Source of the DNA: Bacteroidota bacterium
GTDB lineage: Bacteria; Bacteroidota; Ignavibacteria; SZUA-365
Direction: 5' to 3'
Assembly: GCA_014860565.1 (NCBI GenBank)
Contig: JACZJN010000007.1
Location: 1-55,120 of the forward strand
Length of the DNA stretch: 55,120 nucleotides
This document shows, piece after piece, positions 20,909 through 28,939 of the stretch. Below the pieces are notes generated by a model. It was not told the DNA's origin. It made no database searches and worked only from the letters and a program-made list of their open reading frames with translations. The translations under genes and the position numbers were made by a program. Within the stretch, counting starts at the first letter, position 1. Each line of letters begins with the position of its first letter.

Positions 20909-20962
20909 TTGGCCGTTGGCTATTGGCCGTTGGCTATTGGCCGTTGGCTATTGGCCGTTGGC
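20909..20962. repeat. 14-bp tandem repeat (about 3.9 copies)
   Basis: The unit TTGGCCGTTGGCTA repeats head to tail at 20909, 20923, 20937 and 20951 (last copy incomplete), directly after the manC stop codon. A purine-rich run of AAAGCCAAAA-type repeats follows at about 20990-21010. It is intergenic; no function is evident. Confidence 0.85.
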
Positions 20963-21040
20963 AGGAACCCGGAACGTCGGGTGACGGTCGAAAGCCAAAA
21001 GCCAAAAACCAAAGTATGTATCACAGTGAGCGTGCCATGA

Positions 21041-21472
21041 ATGGAATTATTCAAGAGAAAAAGACTTGCCGGGCTCTTGATACTGGTGGTCGTCCTCTCT
21101 GCGTGTTCCTCGACACGCGAGACGACGGACTGGCATGACATCAGGAATTACCCCCCACGTGAAATTCTGGAGACAGAAGAGGGGGTGGCGTCGTACTACC
21201 ACAACAAGTTTCACGGACGGCTGACAGCCAATGGTGAGCGCTACGACCGCCACGAACTGACTGCCGCGCACCGCGACTATCCCTTCGGGACCTGGCTGCG
21301 CGTCATTTCCGTCGACAACGGCAACTCGGTCATTGTCCGTGTCAACGACCGCGGTCCGCATGTGCGATCGCGCATCATCGATCTGAGCCGCGCCGCTGCC
21401 GAACAGCTCGACATGCTGCACGACGGATTGATGGAGGTGCGTGTCGAAGTGCTGGCCTGGGGCGATTCCTGA
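21041..21472 (+). CDS. rlpA: RlpA-like double-psi beta-barrel lipoprotein
   Basis: A 143-residue envelope protein. A hydrophobic N-terminus with lipobox LSAC (about residues 19-22) predicts a lipoprotein. Residues 47-140 form the RlpA domain: EGVASYYHNKFHGRLTANGE, LTAAHRDYPFGTWLRV, VIVRVNDRGPHV and RIIDLSRAAAEQL. In Pseudomonas, RlpA is a lytic transglycosylase acting on peptidoglycan lacking peptide stems; other homologues only bind. There is no C-terminal SPOR domain. The gene stands alone between manC and the deacetylase-like gene. Confidence 0.88.
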   Translation: MELFKRKRLAGLLILVVVLSACSSTRETTDWHDIRNYPPREILETEEGVASYYHNKFHGRLTANGERYDRHELTAAHRDYPFGTWLRVISVDNGNSVIVRVNDRGPHVRSRIIDLSRAAAEQLDMLHDGLMEVRVEVLAWGDS

Positions 21473-21544
21473 CAGCGTGCCGCTTTTCCTGACGGCGAAG
21501 CGCGATTTCTGAAAACCCACATTCATTCCACACTGGAGTACACC

Positions 21545-22993
21545 GTGCTGCCGGAGCTGCGCATATCGATAGACTGTGATGCGGCCTTCCGGCAGCCGAC
21601 GCAATATACGCTTGCCACGCTTGCACTGATCGCCGGAAGGCGGGTCCGATTCGTGAGCCGAGGAGCCGACCTGCACTATGGCCCGTCGTCCATTCCCGGC
21701 GCCGCCTGGCTCCCTGCGTCTTCCGCTGCTCCAACCCTGCTACGCAGGGAGTCCGCGCCGACAGAGGTGCAGGATCTTGAGGCGTTCGGACGTCGCTTCC
21801 TGAGCCTGTTTCCGGTATCGACGGATACCGCGCCAGCCTCTGACATCGTCGCCGCTACGTTTTTTTTCCTCTCGCTGCATGAAGAATGGACCACCGCGCG
21901 GAGGGACCAGTTCGGCCGTTTCCAGTCTGCCGACAGCCTGCTCGGAAAGAGGGGAGAGGTCGATCGTCCGGTGGTCGCGGAGTACGCGCGCGTACTTGCC
22001 GCGCTGCTCGAACAGCAGCAGGGAGCCGTTTCCATCGAACCGCGCTTTGCCGGACGCAGCGCCGCCGCGGTGATGACGCATGATATCGACTATCTCTCCA
22101 AGTTCACACCAGGACTGCTCTTCCGTGAACTTGTGAAGAACTTTCTCTTCAATCGCAGACATGTCTCCACGGCTGATCGCGCACGGAGGTTGCGCGAGTA
22201 TCTCGCGTATGCCCGGCGTCGGCAGGATCCGTACATCGTCTCCATCACCCGCATGCTCGAGATCGAACAGCGTCATGGAATCATCGGTAGTTGGCTGTTC
22301 AAGGCCGGAGGCAGCGACAAGCGCGATGTGACCTACAGCCTCGAATCACAGCGCGCCCGTGATGCCTTGGCGCTGCTGCGCGAGGCCGGGCAGGATATCG
22401 GATTGCATCCAAGCTTTCATGCGCATACGGACGCCGCCATGCTCGCCCGTGAAGCGGCGCGTCTGCGAAAGGCTGCTGGAACGGAGTTGCGCAGCATCCG
22501 GCAGCATTATCTTCGTTTTGTGTATCCTCTCACGTGGAGGCAGCAGTCCGCGGAAGGTTTTTTCGCGGATTCCACGCTGGGTTTTGCCGAGCAGGAGGGT
22601 TTTCGCAACGGCGTCTGCCATCCGTTTTTACCCTGGGACCTCGAGGCCGGCGAGGCGCTATCCATTTGGGAGCTTCCATTGACCGTGATGGACGGCACGC
22701 TCGCGCATTATCGCGGACTCGATCCTGCGACTTCGAGCGCCCGGATCTCCCGTCTTCTGGAGGTCGTCGCCGGGCAGGAAGGCGTCGCGGTATTGCTGTT
22801 TCACAACACAAGCTACGATGTACATGACTTTCCGGGGTGGGGCGGGGTGTTCGAGCGCGCAGCGGAGGAGATGTCCGATGGACGTTTCATGACCGATTCA
22901 CTGCATTCCGTCACTCTTGAGTGGCTTCGGTCAGGGGGTTACGCCTCCACCGGAGAATTCCTGCAGGTCATAAATTCGGTACCCACGGAATAA
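21545..22993 (+). CDS. Polysaccharide-deacetylase-like protein (CE4-type fold)
   Basis: A 482-residue protein without a signal peptide. The first 170 residues are an unassigned domain with SLHEEWTTARRDQFGRF. The second half resembles polysaccharide deacetylases: THDIDY at 178-183 supplies the metal-binding Asp, GLHPSFHAH near 286 supplies an HxxxH pair, and RQHYLRF corresponds to the following strand. Known relatives occur near surface-polysaccharide genes; the substrate here is unknown. The GTG start at 21545 follows a GGAG at 7-10 bases. The preceding manC and rlpA make an envelope-carbohydrate role plausible. Confidence 0.7.
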   Translation: MLPELRISIDCDAAFRQPTQYTLATLALIAGRRVRFVSRGADLHYGPSSIPGAAWLPASSAAPTLLRRESAPTEVQDLEAFGRRFLSLFPVSTDTAPASDIVAATFFFLSLHEEWTTARRDQFGRFQSADSLLGKRGEVDRPVVAEYARVLAALLEQQQGAVSIEPRFAGRSAAAVMTHDIDYLSKFTPGLLFRELVKNFLFNRRHVSTADRARRLREYLAYARRRQDPYIVSITRMLEIEQRHGIIGSWLFKAGGSDKRDVTYSLESQRARDALALLREAGQDIGLHPSFHAHTDAAMLAREAARLRKAAGTELRSIRQHYLRFVYPLTWRQQSAEGFFADSTLGFAEQEGFRNGVCHPFLPWDLEAGEALSIWELPLTVMDGTLAHYRGLDPATSSARISRLLEVVAGQEGVAVLLFHNTSYDVHDFPGWGGVFERAAEEMSDGRFMTDSLHSVTLEWLRSGGYASTGEFLQVINSVPTE

Positions 22994-22996
22994 TAC

Positions 22997-23025
22997 TTGC
23001 TTTTCGGGTACGATTGCCCTATTAT
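22997..23025 (+). promoter_or_regulatory. Candidate sigma70-type promoter with long leader
   Basis: TTGCTT (22997-23002) and TATTAT (23020-23025) are separated by 17 bases. The next gene begins at 23284, so a transcript from here would have a leader of about 250 bases. I find no gene in 22994-23283. Confidence 0.45.
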
Positions 23026-23283
23026 TGAACGAAATTCCACAAAACACCGCTCTATCGACCCCTCTTTACAAATTTATCGCGAGCCTGAAACCAAACGCCC
23101 CACCTCTGCGTTTAGATGTATGCTTGGGTAAATATTCGTACGGTCACGATTTTGTAACTTTTTTGATGTGCTCGTGTCTAATTCACAGAACGAAGCATCC
23201 AAAGGCAAGGAGACTTACGTATCGACAGCTGTTGTTAGTGCTTCACGTATCTCATCCGTTCAACAACACTCTTAGGAGGCACT

Positions 23284-23529
23284 ATGCAGAACGACGTTTT
23301 GAAGAGCGACAATCCTCTTCGCGACATCATTGACGATGAGACCTATTTCGAGCTGGAGAAGCACAATCTCTTCAGCGAAAAGGCCATCCGCGATTACAAG
23401 ATCCGCCGCCTCTTCCGCAACATGCGCAAGGACATGAGCGCGGGCGATGCAATCGACAAAATCCGCGAGATGTATCCGTATCTGCAGTTCGACACGGTCC
23501 GCAAAATCGTCTACCAGATCAATAAGTGA
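23284..23529 (+). CDS. Small helical protein of unknown function
   Basis: An 81-residue protein behind an AGGAGG site 5 bases from the ATG and followed directly by a strong terminator, which together mark a genuine independent gene. It is charged and predicted helical (FELEKHNLFSEKAIRDYKIR, then FDTVRKIVYQI), with no cysteines, signal peptide or membrane segment. The basic patches in DYKIRRLFRNMRKD could contact nucleic acid, but this is speculation. I do not recognise the family. Confidence 0.8.
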   Translation: MQNDVLKSDNPLRDIIDDETYFELEKHNLFSEKAIRDYKIRRLFRNMRKDMSAGDAIDKIREMYPYLQFDTVRKIVYQINK

Positions 23530-23550
23530 TAACCCGTCGCTTCCCGATAG

Positions 23551-23579
23551 AAAGTCCCGCCCCGCGCGGGACTTTTTTT
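23551..23579 (+). terminator. Rho-independent terminator
   Basis: AAAGTCCCGC (23551-23560) pairs with GCGGGACTTT (23566-23575) around loop CCCGC, with seven T residues at 23573-23579. Confidence 0.93.
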
Positions 23580-23653
23580 CGCTCCTTCCGTCCCTTCCGT
23601 CCCAGTCACATCTTGCGTTTTCAAGCGAACACTCGTATTTTATCAATTCTCCC

Positions 23654-23735
23654 GGAGGGTTGGCAGAATGGTAATGCAGCGGTCTTGAAAACCGCCGGGA
23701 GTAATCCCTTGTGGGTTCGAGCCCTACACCCTCCG
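23654..23735 (+). tRNA. tRNA-Ser(UGA)
   Basis: An 82-base cloverleaf. The acceptor arms GGAGGGT (23654-23660) and ACCCTCC (23728-23734) leave discriminator G at 23735. The anticodon arm is GCGGT-CTTGAAA-ACCGC with anticodon TGA at 23686-23688. A long variable arm (GGGAGTAATCCC) and the T arm GTGGGTTCGAGCCCTAC are as expected for a class II serine tRNA. CCA is not encoded. Confidence 0.95.
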
Positions 23736-23781
23736 CAATACGCAAAGAGCCGGATCAGATGATCCGGCTCTTTGCGTATTG
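23736..23781. terminator. Long perfect hairpin after tRNA-Ser
   Basis: A 22-bp perfect inverted repeat (23736-23757 with 23760-23781) with only 2 bases between the arms. It begins directly after the tRNA and ends 21 bases before the stop codon of the minus-strand T9SS gene, so it probably terminates both. Confidence 0.8.
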
Positions 23782-23802
23782 GTGATCACTGTTTCCGGGT
23801 GA

Positions 23803-24927
23803 TCATTGTCTGAGTCGTAGCAGTTTTTGTACCTGCGATTCCCCGTTCGATCGTGAAAGAACCAGGAAATAGCTGCCGTCGCGGAGATTCGCGGTGGGGA
23901 GTGTCATGGTCGCGGCGCCCTCGACCTGTCCCTCAAAGAGCATGGCTACTTTCTGCATCGCGCTGTTGTACAGGCTGAGTGAAATGTGTTCGCCACCTCC
24001 CTGGGCGCTCAGAGCGACGGAGAGGTTATCATTGAACGGCTGGGGATACGCGGAAAGCGAAACAGTGGATGGTGTGTTCAGCGCCACGCGAAGTATGGGC
24101 GAGTACTCGGTTCTGCCGTCGAGATCGATCTGTTTGAGGCGATAATAGAGCAAGGGGTTTGAGCGATCGAAACGGGAATCGCTATAACTGTAATCACGTG
24201 GAGTCCACCGCGTCCCCGACCCGCTAATGAATCCAATCGCTGACCATTCGCTTCCATCTCCGCTCCGCTGCACTTCGAAACCATAATTGTTCAGTTCCGT
24301 GGCGGTTGTCCACTGCAGTTCCACCGATGCGTCCTTCAAATAGGAGCGGAATGAGGTCAGCTCTACCGGGAGCGGACTGCCGGTTCCTGATATCACATCA
24401 ATGAAGAACCGGCGGAAGTTTGTGACGGAGGACTTGATCTTTACGTATCCGTTCGCCGGGACCAGTTGGCTCAGATTGCAGAACTGCATGCCGTTCGCCG
24501 GGCTCGCGTTGCTGACGGAAAAGGACTCTGTGCTGCCCAGCTGTACGCCAAGGCTGTTATACACCTGCGCTTCACAATCCGCCGAGGCGTAGTTGTTCGC
24601 GCTTCCTGTCGATTCGGTAAGCATCATGAAGAAGAACGAGCCTTCGGCCAGCGGACCGAACTCCATCCATGATCCACTTGCATCGAACGATACCACGTGA
24701 TTGAAATCGATGCCATTCCGGGTGACGCCGCTGACGATCTGGAAATCATCGTTCCATTCGGAGATCACCGTGTAGGCGCTCTTCAACTCTATCCCTGCCT
24801 GTTCGGGACTGGCGAAGGTGCCAAGATTACCGGGGAGGAGGCCCGTGAGTTCAAAATCGATGGGTTGGGCAGATGTAATCGACACCCCAATCAACATCAA
24901 GATGCAAACACAAAACAATCTACTCAT
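23803..24927 (-). CDS. Secreted T9SS cassette protein A
   Basis: A 374-residue exported protein. The ATG at 24927 (a GTG lies 9 bases upstream) opens a signal peptide ending TSAQ. Residues about 20-185 are unique beta-rich cargo (WMEFGPLAEGSFFFMML, NGYVKIKSSVTNFRRFFIDVI), probably a jelly-roll carbohydrate-binding-like fold. From LPVELTSFRS onward (about 190 residues) it shares the cassette of the neighbouring genes: a fibronectin-like domain (VELQWTTATELNNYGFEVQR, YYRLKQIDLDGRTEYS) plus T9SS type-A sorting domain (YPQPFNDNLSV, LRDGSYFLVL). It is the most diverged of A-C in the cassette. Function of the cargo unknown. Confidence 0.82.
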   Translation of the reverse strand: MSRLFCVCILMLIGVSITSAQPIDFELTGLLPGNLGTFASPEQAGIELKSAYTVISEWNDDFQIVSGVTRNGIDFNHVVSFDASGSWMEFGPLAEGSFFFMMLTESTGSANNYASADCEAQVYNSLGVQLGSTESFSVSNASPANGMQFCNLSQLVPANGYVKIKSSVTNFRRFFIDVISGTGSPLPVELTSFRSYLKDASVELQWTTATELNNYGFEVQRSGDGSEWSAIGFISGSGTRWTPRDYSYSDSRFDRSNPLLYYRLKQIDLDGRTEYSPILRVALNTPSTVSLSAYPQPFNDNLSVALSAQGGGEHISLSLYNSAMQKVAMLFEGQVEGAATMTLPTANLRDGSYFLVLSRSNGESQVQKLLRLRQ

Positions 24928-25074
24928 ATATATCACTTGGCTGGAAGAGAGATGGACAATATGTTTGATATTGCATCAAGAATCATGCCAATATGAGTCC
25001 TAGATGAATGTAAAAAGAACAATGGCTTGGATTTCACTCAATTACACGTTTTCAGAAGAATGCCGCCGCTCGCA

Positions 25075-25139
25075 TTTACCTTCTTGCCGTTCGGAATCCG
25101 TGCACTTGCCGCGCGGATTCCGGACGGCAGGAAGGTAAA
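25075..25139. repeat. Large imperfect inverted repeat downstream of protein B gene
   Basis: 25075-25100 pairs with 25114-25139 over 26 positions with two T/C differences, around a 13-base loop. It begins 11 bases after the stop codon of gene B on the minus strand. There is no T tract. It may be a transcript-end structure or a mobile palindrome. Confidence 0.6.
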
Positions 25140-25149
25140 CCATGATTAC

Positions 25150-26340
25150 CTATCGGCTCTGCAGGTGGAGCAGTTTCTGCACCTGTGTTTCGCCGTTTGC
25201 ATGGTTGACGATCAGGAAGTAGCTGCCGTCGCGCAGGTCGGTGGTCGGCACGGTCATGGACATATTGCCATCAACGGGGCCCGTATAGATCGATTGGACT
25301 TTCTGCATCGCGCTGTTATACAGCGTCACACGGACCTCTTCGCTGCTCGTTGCGGAAAGGTCAATATTCAGATTACCGGCGAAGGGCTGTGGATAGGCGT
25401 TCAGCTTCACCGATGTCGGAGCGGCAAGCGCCACGCGAAGGACATTGGAATACTCCGTCGTGCCGTCGCGATCTACCTGCTTGAGGCGATAGTACAGTTC
25501 AAGGGAGGAACGGTCGAGCGTCTCATCGCGGAAGGAGTATTGCCGCGGAACGAAACTCGTACCATGGCCTTCGACAAACCCGAGCATGGACCAGTCGTCG
25601 CCATTCGTGCTTCGTTCGATCTCGAAACCAAAGTTGTTGAGCTCCGTCGCGGTGGTCCACTGCAGTTCGACCTGCTTATCCTTGACGAAGGAGCGGAATG
25701 AGGTGAGCTCGACCGGGAGCGGGCCGCCGCCTACCCCAAAGTTGATATTGTCAATGTACACGCCGGGATTCGAAGTATTCCCTACATTTGTCACATAGAT
25801 ACGAAAGTAACCGTTGACAGGTATTGGTCTGGTAAAATACTCGGTGTAAGTGGTCCACGAACTCGACCCGATCGCAAATCCTCCGGTATACACCACTCCT
25901 CCATTGTCATTCGCGGGAGGAGGGCTGGTGTAATACTTAATGGTAACATAGGGGCTGCCCATCGTCCCGATCCGCCTGGCGGAAAAGGAGAGCTGCCCAG
26001 CCATGCATGGACCGAATTCAATATAGTCAAATGAGTTTGGCCACTTTGCCGTATATGCCCAGCGGAGTCCCAGAGCCTTCGTCCCGCCCACATTAAAAAT
26101 CTGCGGCTGATAGTTGGCATTTACCCCCTTCCAACCAGATACGACTGATGTTCCAGGCAGGATGCCTGGATAGGCGAGCTTGAGATCGCTTCCTGCCCCG
26201 TTTGGTGAAGAATAATTCTGTCCGAGGGTTCCTGTTTGTATTGTGTGATTCGAATTATCTTCAAAGTCAATGATGTATTGTGCGGTCGCATTGTACGCAC
26301 ACGACAACAAGAAAAAAATAACAACGTAGAAGCGACTCAT
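25150..26340 (-). CDS. Secreted T9SS cassette protein B
   Basis: A 396-residue exported protein. The ATG at 26340 follows GGAGAAAAG and opens a signal peptide ending ATAQ; the open frame further upstream runs through a relic of another gene and is not used. Unique cargo, about residues 22-205, is beta-rich (FDYIEFGPCMAGQLSFSARR, NGYFRIYVTN, GVYIDNINFG). The shared cassette starts at PLPVELTSFRSF, and its central part (GFEIERSTNGDDWSMLGFV and on to YYRLKQVDRDG) is identical to that in protein C, as is the last stretch ending LLHLQSR, whereas the segment between them differs. This mosaic pattern indicates recent gene conversion. Confidence 0.83.
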   Translation of the reverse strand: MSRFYVVIFFLLSCAYNATAQYIIDFEDNSNHTIQTGTLGQNYSSPNGAGSDLKLAYPGILPGTSVVSGWKGVNANYQPQIFNVGGTKALGLRWAYTAKWPNSFDYIEFGPCMAGQLSFSARRIGTMGSPYVTIKYYTSPPPANDNGGVVYTGGFAIGSSSWTTYTEYFTRPIPVNGYFRIYVTNVGNTSNPGVYIDNINFGVGGGPLPVELTSFRSFVKDKQVELQWTTATELNNFGFEIERSTNGDDWSMLGFVEGHGTSFVPRQYSFRDETLDRSSLELYYRLKQVDRDGTTEYSNVLRVALAAPTSVKLNAYPQPFAGNLNIDLSATSSEEVRVTLYNSAMQKVQSIYTGPVDGNMSMTVPTTDLRDGSYFLIVNHANGETQVQKLLHLQSR

Positions 26341-26379
26341 CTTTTCTCCATGGGGTTTTGGATTTGTATGTTGGAAAGG

Positions 26380-26487
26380 GAACGGCGTTTTTCTCAAGGA
26401 GGGGAGATTTTTTCTGTATTGCACCCCGACTTTGCAAGTGAAGCAGTTTCTGAACCTGGGTCTGACCATTTGCGTGGTTGACGATCT
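26380..26487 (-). pseudogene. Relic of a T9SS cassette 3' end
   Basis: Minus-strand reading contains IVNHANGQTQVQKLLHLQSR, almost identical to the last 20 residues of proteins B and C, but nothing of the preceding cassette is attached. The flank with GGGAACGGCG and TCTCAA also matches the terminator region after gene C. The stop codon has been lost. The rest of the gap between genes B and C (26488-27161) shows no gene that I can support. Confidence 0.7.
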
Positions 26488-27156
26488 TGATATATCGATC
26501 GTCATGGTTGATGTACAAATTTCCCCTGAGATTTCAGAAATATGGCAATGCATCAAGAGAAGCAACAATCGGGCCAAACTGATTTGCACCTCGTAAGTTG
26601 CTGTCATTGAAGCATTTCTGCTGATTTGATTGACAGCAAAAGCCCCTAAAACAGAGTAAATTTGTCGTATTGTCAGTGGAATGCGAAGTAGGAGGCGAGT
26701 GCGTGCCGATGCGGCTCCTGGAGATGGCGGGCGGAAAGCCGAGTTCATGCTTAGCTGATGTATGCATCCGATTGCATATTCAGGTATTTGGTACCTATGA
26801 TACTGATGGTATCCGGCTCGTAATCTTTTCAGGGAGTTGATGAAGAGTCCGCAGTCACAAGGCGGGAGGAGGAAGAGTCGGATAGCGGTGTGTTGAGAAT
26901 TAAGGTGATGCGGGCAACAGTTGATGGGAAGTATTAATGCGGATGTCAGCGATCGGAAGTGCGCTCCAGAAAGTCTTCAATCCATTACCTATTCAGTCTG
27001 CTGTATAATGGGGTATGCAGCTGATTGAATAATCGGTTGGGAAGAGGGAAAATCAGGACGGCAAGCCTGATATTGAAAGAAGGTTTAAGTGAATACTGGC
27101 AAAAGCTGGAGGATTCCGACCATCGTCAGGCAGCCGAAAAATGTGGACGAACCTAT

Positions 27157-27191
27157 AAAAAAAGCGCCGATCCTGGGAGGGAACGGCGCTT
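27157..27191 (-). terminator. Rho-independent terminator after gene C
   Basis: AAGCGCCG (27162-27169) pairs with CGGCGCTT (27184-27191). On the minus strand the stem is followed by seven T residues (27157-27163). It lies 31 bases after the stop codon of gene C. Confidence 0.8.
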
Positions 27192-27222
27192 CATCTCAAA
27201 GCATAAGGGAATCAGCTGATAT

Positions 27223-28323
27223 CTATCGGCTCTGCAGGTGGAGCAGTTTCTGCACCTGTGTTTCGCCGTTTGCATGGTTGACGATCAGGAAGTAGCTGCC
27301 GTCGCGCAGATCCATTGTGGGAATGGTCATGGTCATGCTGCCGTCGGCAACGCCCTCGTAGAGCGTCGCGACCTTCTGCATGGCGCTGTTGTAGAGCGTA
27401 ATGGTGATCTGTTCGCTCGTGCCTGATGTGATATCGAGGTTCAGGTTGCCTGCGAAAGGCTGCGGATAGGCCGTCAGATTCACCGACGACGGGGCCGTGA
27501 GCGCCACGCGAAGGACATTGGAATACTCCGTCGTGCCGTCGCGATCTACCTGCTTGAGGCGATAGTACAGTTCAAGGGAGGAGCGGTCGAGCGTCTCATC
27601 GCGGAACGAGTATTGCCGCGGAACGAAACTCGTGCCATGGCCTTCGACAAACCCGAGCATGGACCAGTCGTCGCCATTCGTGCTTCGTTCGATCTCGAAA
27701 CCAAAATTGTTCAGCTCCGTGGCCGTCGTCCACTGCAGTTCCACCTGATCATCCTTGAGATATGAGCGGAAGGATGTAAGCTCGACTGGAACCGGGCCGC
27801 CTCCCGCGACAATATCATCGACATAGAAATTGTAAAAATTATTGCAATATATCCGGATATACCCTCCCGTTGGTACCGCGGTAGGGACGACATATGTTGC
27901 CCAGGAGCTTCCGAGATTCTGCGTGTAGTCGCTCCCTTGTTGATTGTGGGAGCTGTTGTAGATTCTCACCGTGAATTGTGGAGGATAACCCCACCAGTTC
28001 GCCTCTCGGGCTTTGAAAAGACAAGAACCAGAATTGAGCGGGCCAAATTCGATGTAGGTACCACTAACCTTCATCTCAAGCACGTTACCCTGGCCCGTGA
28101 AGGGAGATATTGCGTTGCCGAAATTAAGAAGAGTAGGATAATGTGGCATCCAATCCGAGATTGTATTCGGGTAAGCGCTCATCAATTGTTGTCCCGTTTG
28201 GAATGGGAAAGTGTACCACCCAAGATCCCCGGGAGTCGCCACTGCCTCGAAGTCTATTGTTTGACCCACGGAGGTCGTCGTAAGAACGAGAGACAGAATC
28301 AGTAATCGAAACATCGTATTCAT
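27223..28323 (-). CDS. Secreted T9SS cassette protein C
   Basis: A 366-residue exported protein with an AGGAGAAGCT site and a signal peptide of about 20 residues ending SVGQ. Unique cargo (about 21-175) has TYIEFGPLNSGSCLFKAR, FTVRIYNSS and GGYIRIYCNNFYNFYVDDIV, the same general layout as A, B and E but diverged in sequence, probably a jelly roll. The cassette from PVPVELTSFRSY is a mosaic of segments identical to protein B and segments that differ. The C-terminus is a T9SS type-A domain. Its own terminator follows. Cargo function unknown. Confidence 0.83.
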   Translation of the reverse strand: MNTMFRLLILSLVLTTTSVGQTIDFEAVATPGDLGWYTFPFQTGQQLMSAYPNTISDWMPHYPTLLNFGNAISPFTGQGNVLEMKVSGTYIEFGPLNSGSCLFKAREANWWGYPPQFTVRIYNSSHNQQGSDYTQNLGSSWATYVVPTAVPTGGYIRIYCNNFYNFYVDDIVAGGGPVPVELTSFRSYLKDDQVELQWTTATELNNFGFEIERSTNGDDWSMLGFVEGHGTSFVPRQYSFRDETLDRSSLELYYRLKQVDRDGTTEYSNVLRVALTAPSSVNLTAYPQPFAGNLNLDITSGTSEQITITLYNSAMQKVATLYEGVADGSMTMTIPTMDLRDGSYFLIVNHANGETQVQKLLHLQSR

Positions 28324-28879
28324 AGCTTCTCCTGAGAGTGATTTTAACGCACTCTCGTATTAAGATGCAATAATCGTGCCAAAAAGTCTCGATTTGCGAA
28401 TCTGAATCGCAACAGATACTCATTTCAATACGTTCGCGGTCACTTCCCCGAATCCGTACTGAAATGAATGATTTCCTCAATGGGATTCGAGGATCAACTC
28501 GATTTGATAAAACTCATTTCATTGCGGAATCCGAGCAGGTGTGTGCTCTGATATGCAAAACTCTGATGTATTTTATGTCGGGCTGCACGTCCCGTCTCTG
28601 TTAAAACAGAGTGCGTGCGAATATCGGACACATTAAAACTCAGATAAACACATCGCGGCCTGAATTGAACCTCCAACTAGGTAACGCGTTACAGCCCTCG
28701 TTTGAAGTACGGGTTTAAACGAAGGTAAGAATGAATCCAGGTAATGGAAGCAAGGCTATTCAATGAATTCCCTATGCAGTGAAATGATCAGCTGTGTGCA
28801 ATTGGTTGAATACTTTTTCCGGAGGGCGCGGAATTGCTCGGAAATGGTCGAAATCGCACAATATGGGGGTGCGACATGC
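28324..28879. other. Gap without a supported gene, upstream of gene C
   Basis: About 560 A/T-rich bases between gene C and the hairpin after gene D. They contain the 12-base palindrome GTAACGCGTTAC at 28681-28692 and no coding-like open frame. The promoter of gene C should lie near 28330-28400 but is not obvious. Confidence 0.5.
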
Positions 28880-28912
28880 CGAGCGGCCAGTCGATTCCCG
28901 GCTGGCCGCTCG
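28880..28912. repeat. Hairpin downstream of protease gene D
   Basis: CGAGCGGCCAG (28880-28890) pairs perfectly with CTGGCCGCTCG (28902-28912) around an 11-base loop, 27 bases after the stop codon of gene D. There is no T tract on the minus strand, so intrinsic termination is uncertain. Confidence 0.6.
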
Positions 28913-28939
28913 TATATGCAGAGAATGGAAGGGGTTGAA

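Noticed and set aside
20909-20962. Short tandem repeat as a CRISPR array
   Set aside because: The 14-base units are contiguous without spacers.
23025-23333. 102-codon frame over the leader and start of the 81-residue gene
   Set aside because: It overlaps a better supported gene in another frame and its composition is not coding-like.
24697-24996. Plus-strand open frames across the T9SS array, for example at 24697 and 25027
   Set aside because: They are antisense shadows of the T9SS genes, which carry signal peptides, conserved domains and ribosome-binding sites on the minus strand.
26341-26748. Upstream extension of the gene B frame
   Set aside because: It runs through the cassette relic in a different frame; the ribosome-binding site and signal peptide support 26340.
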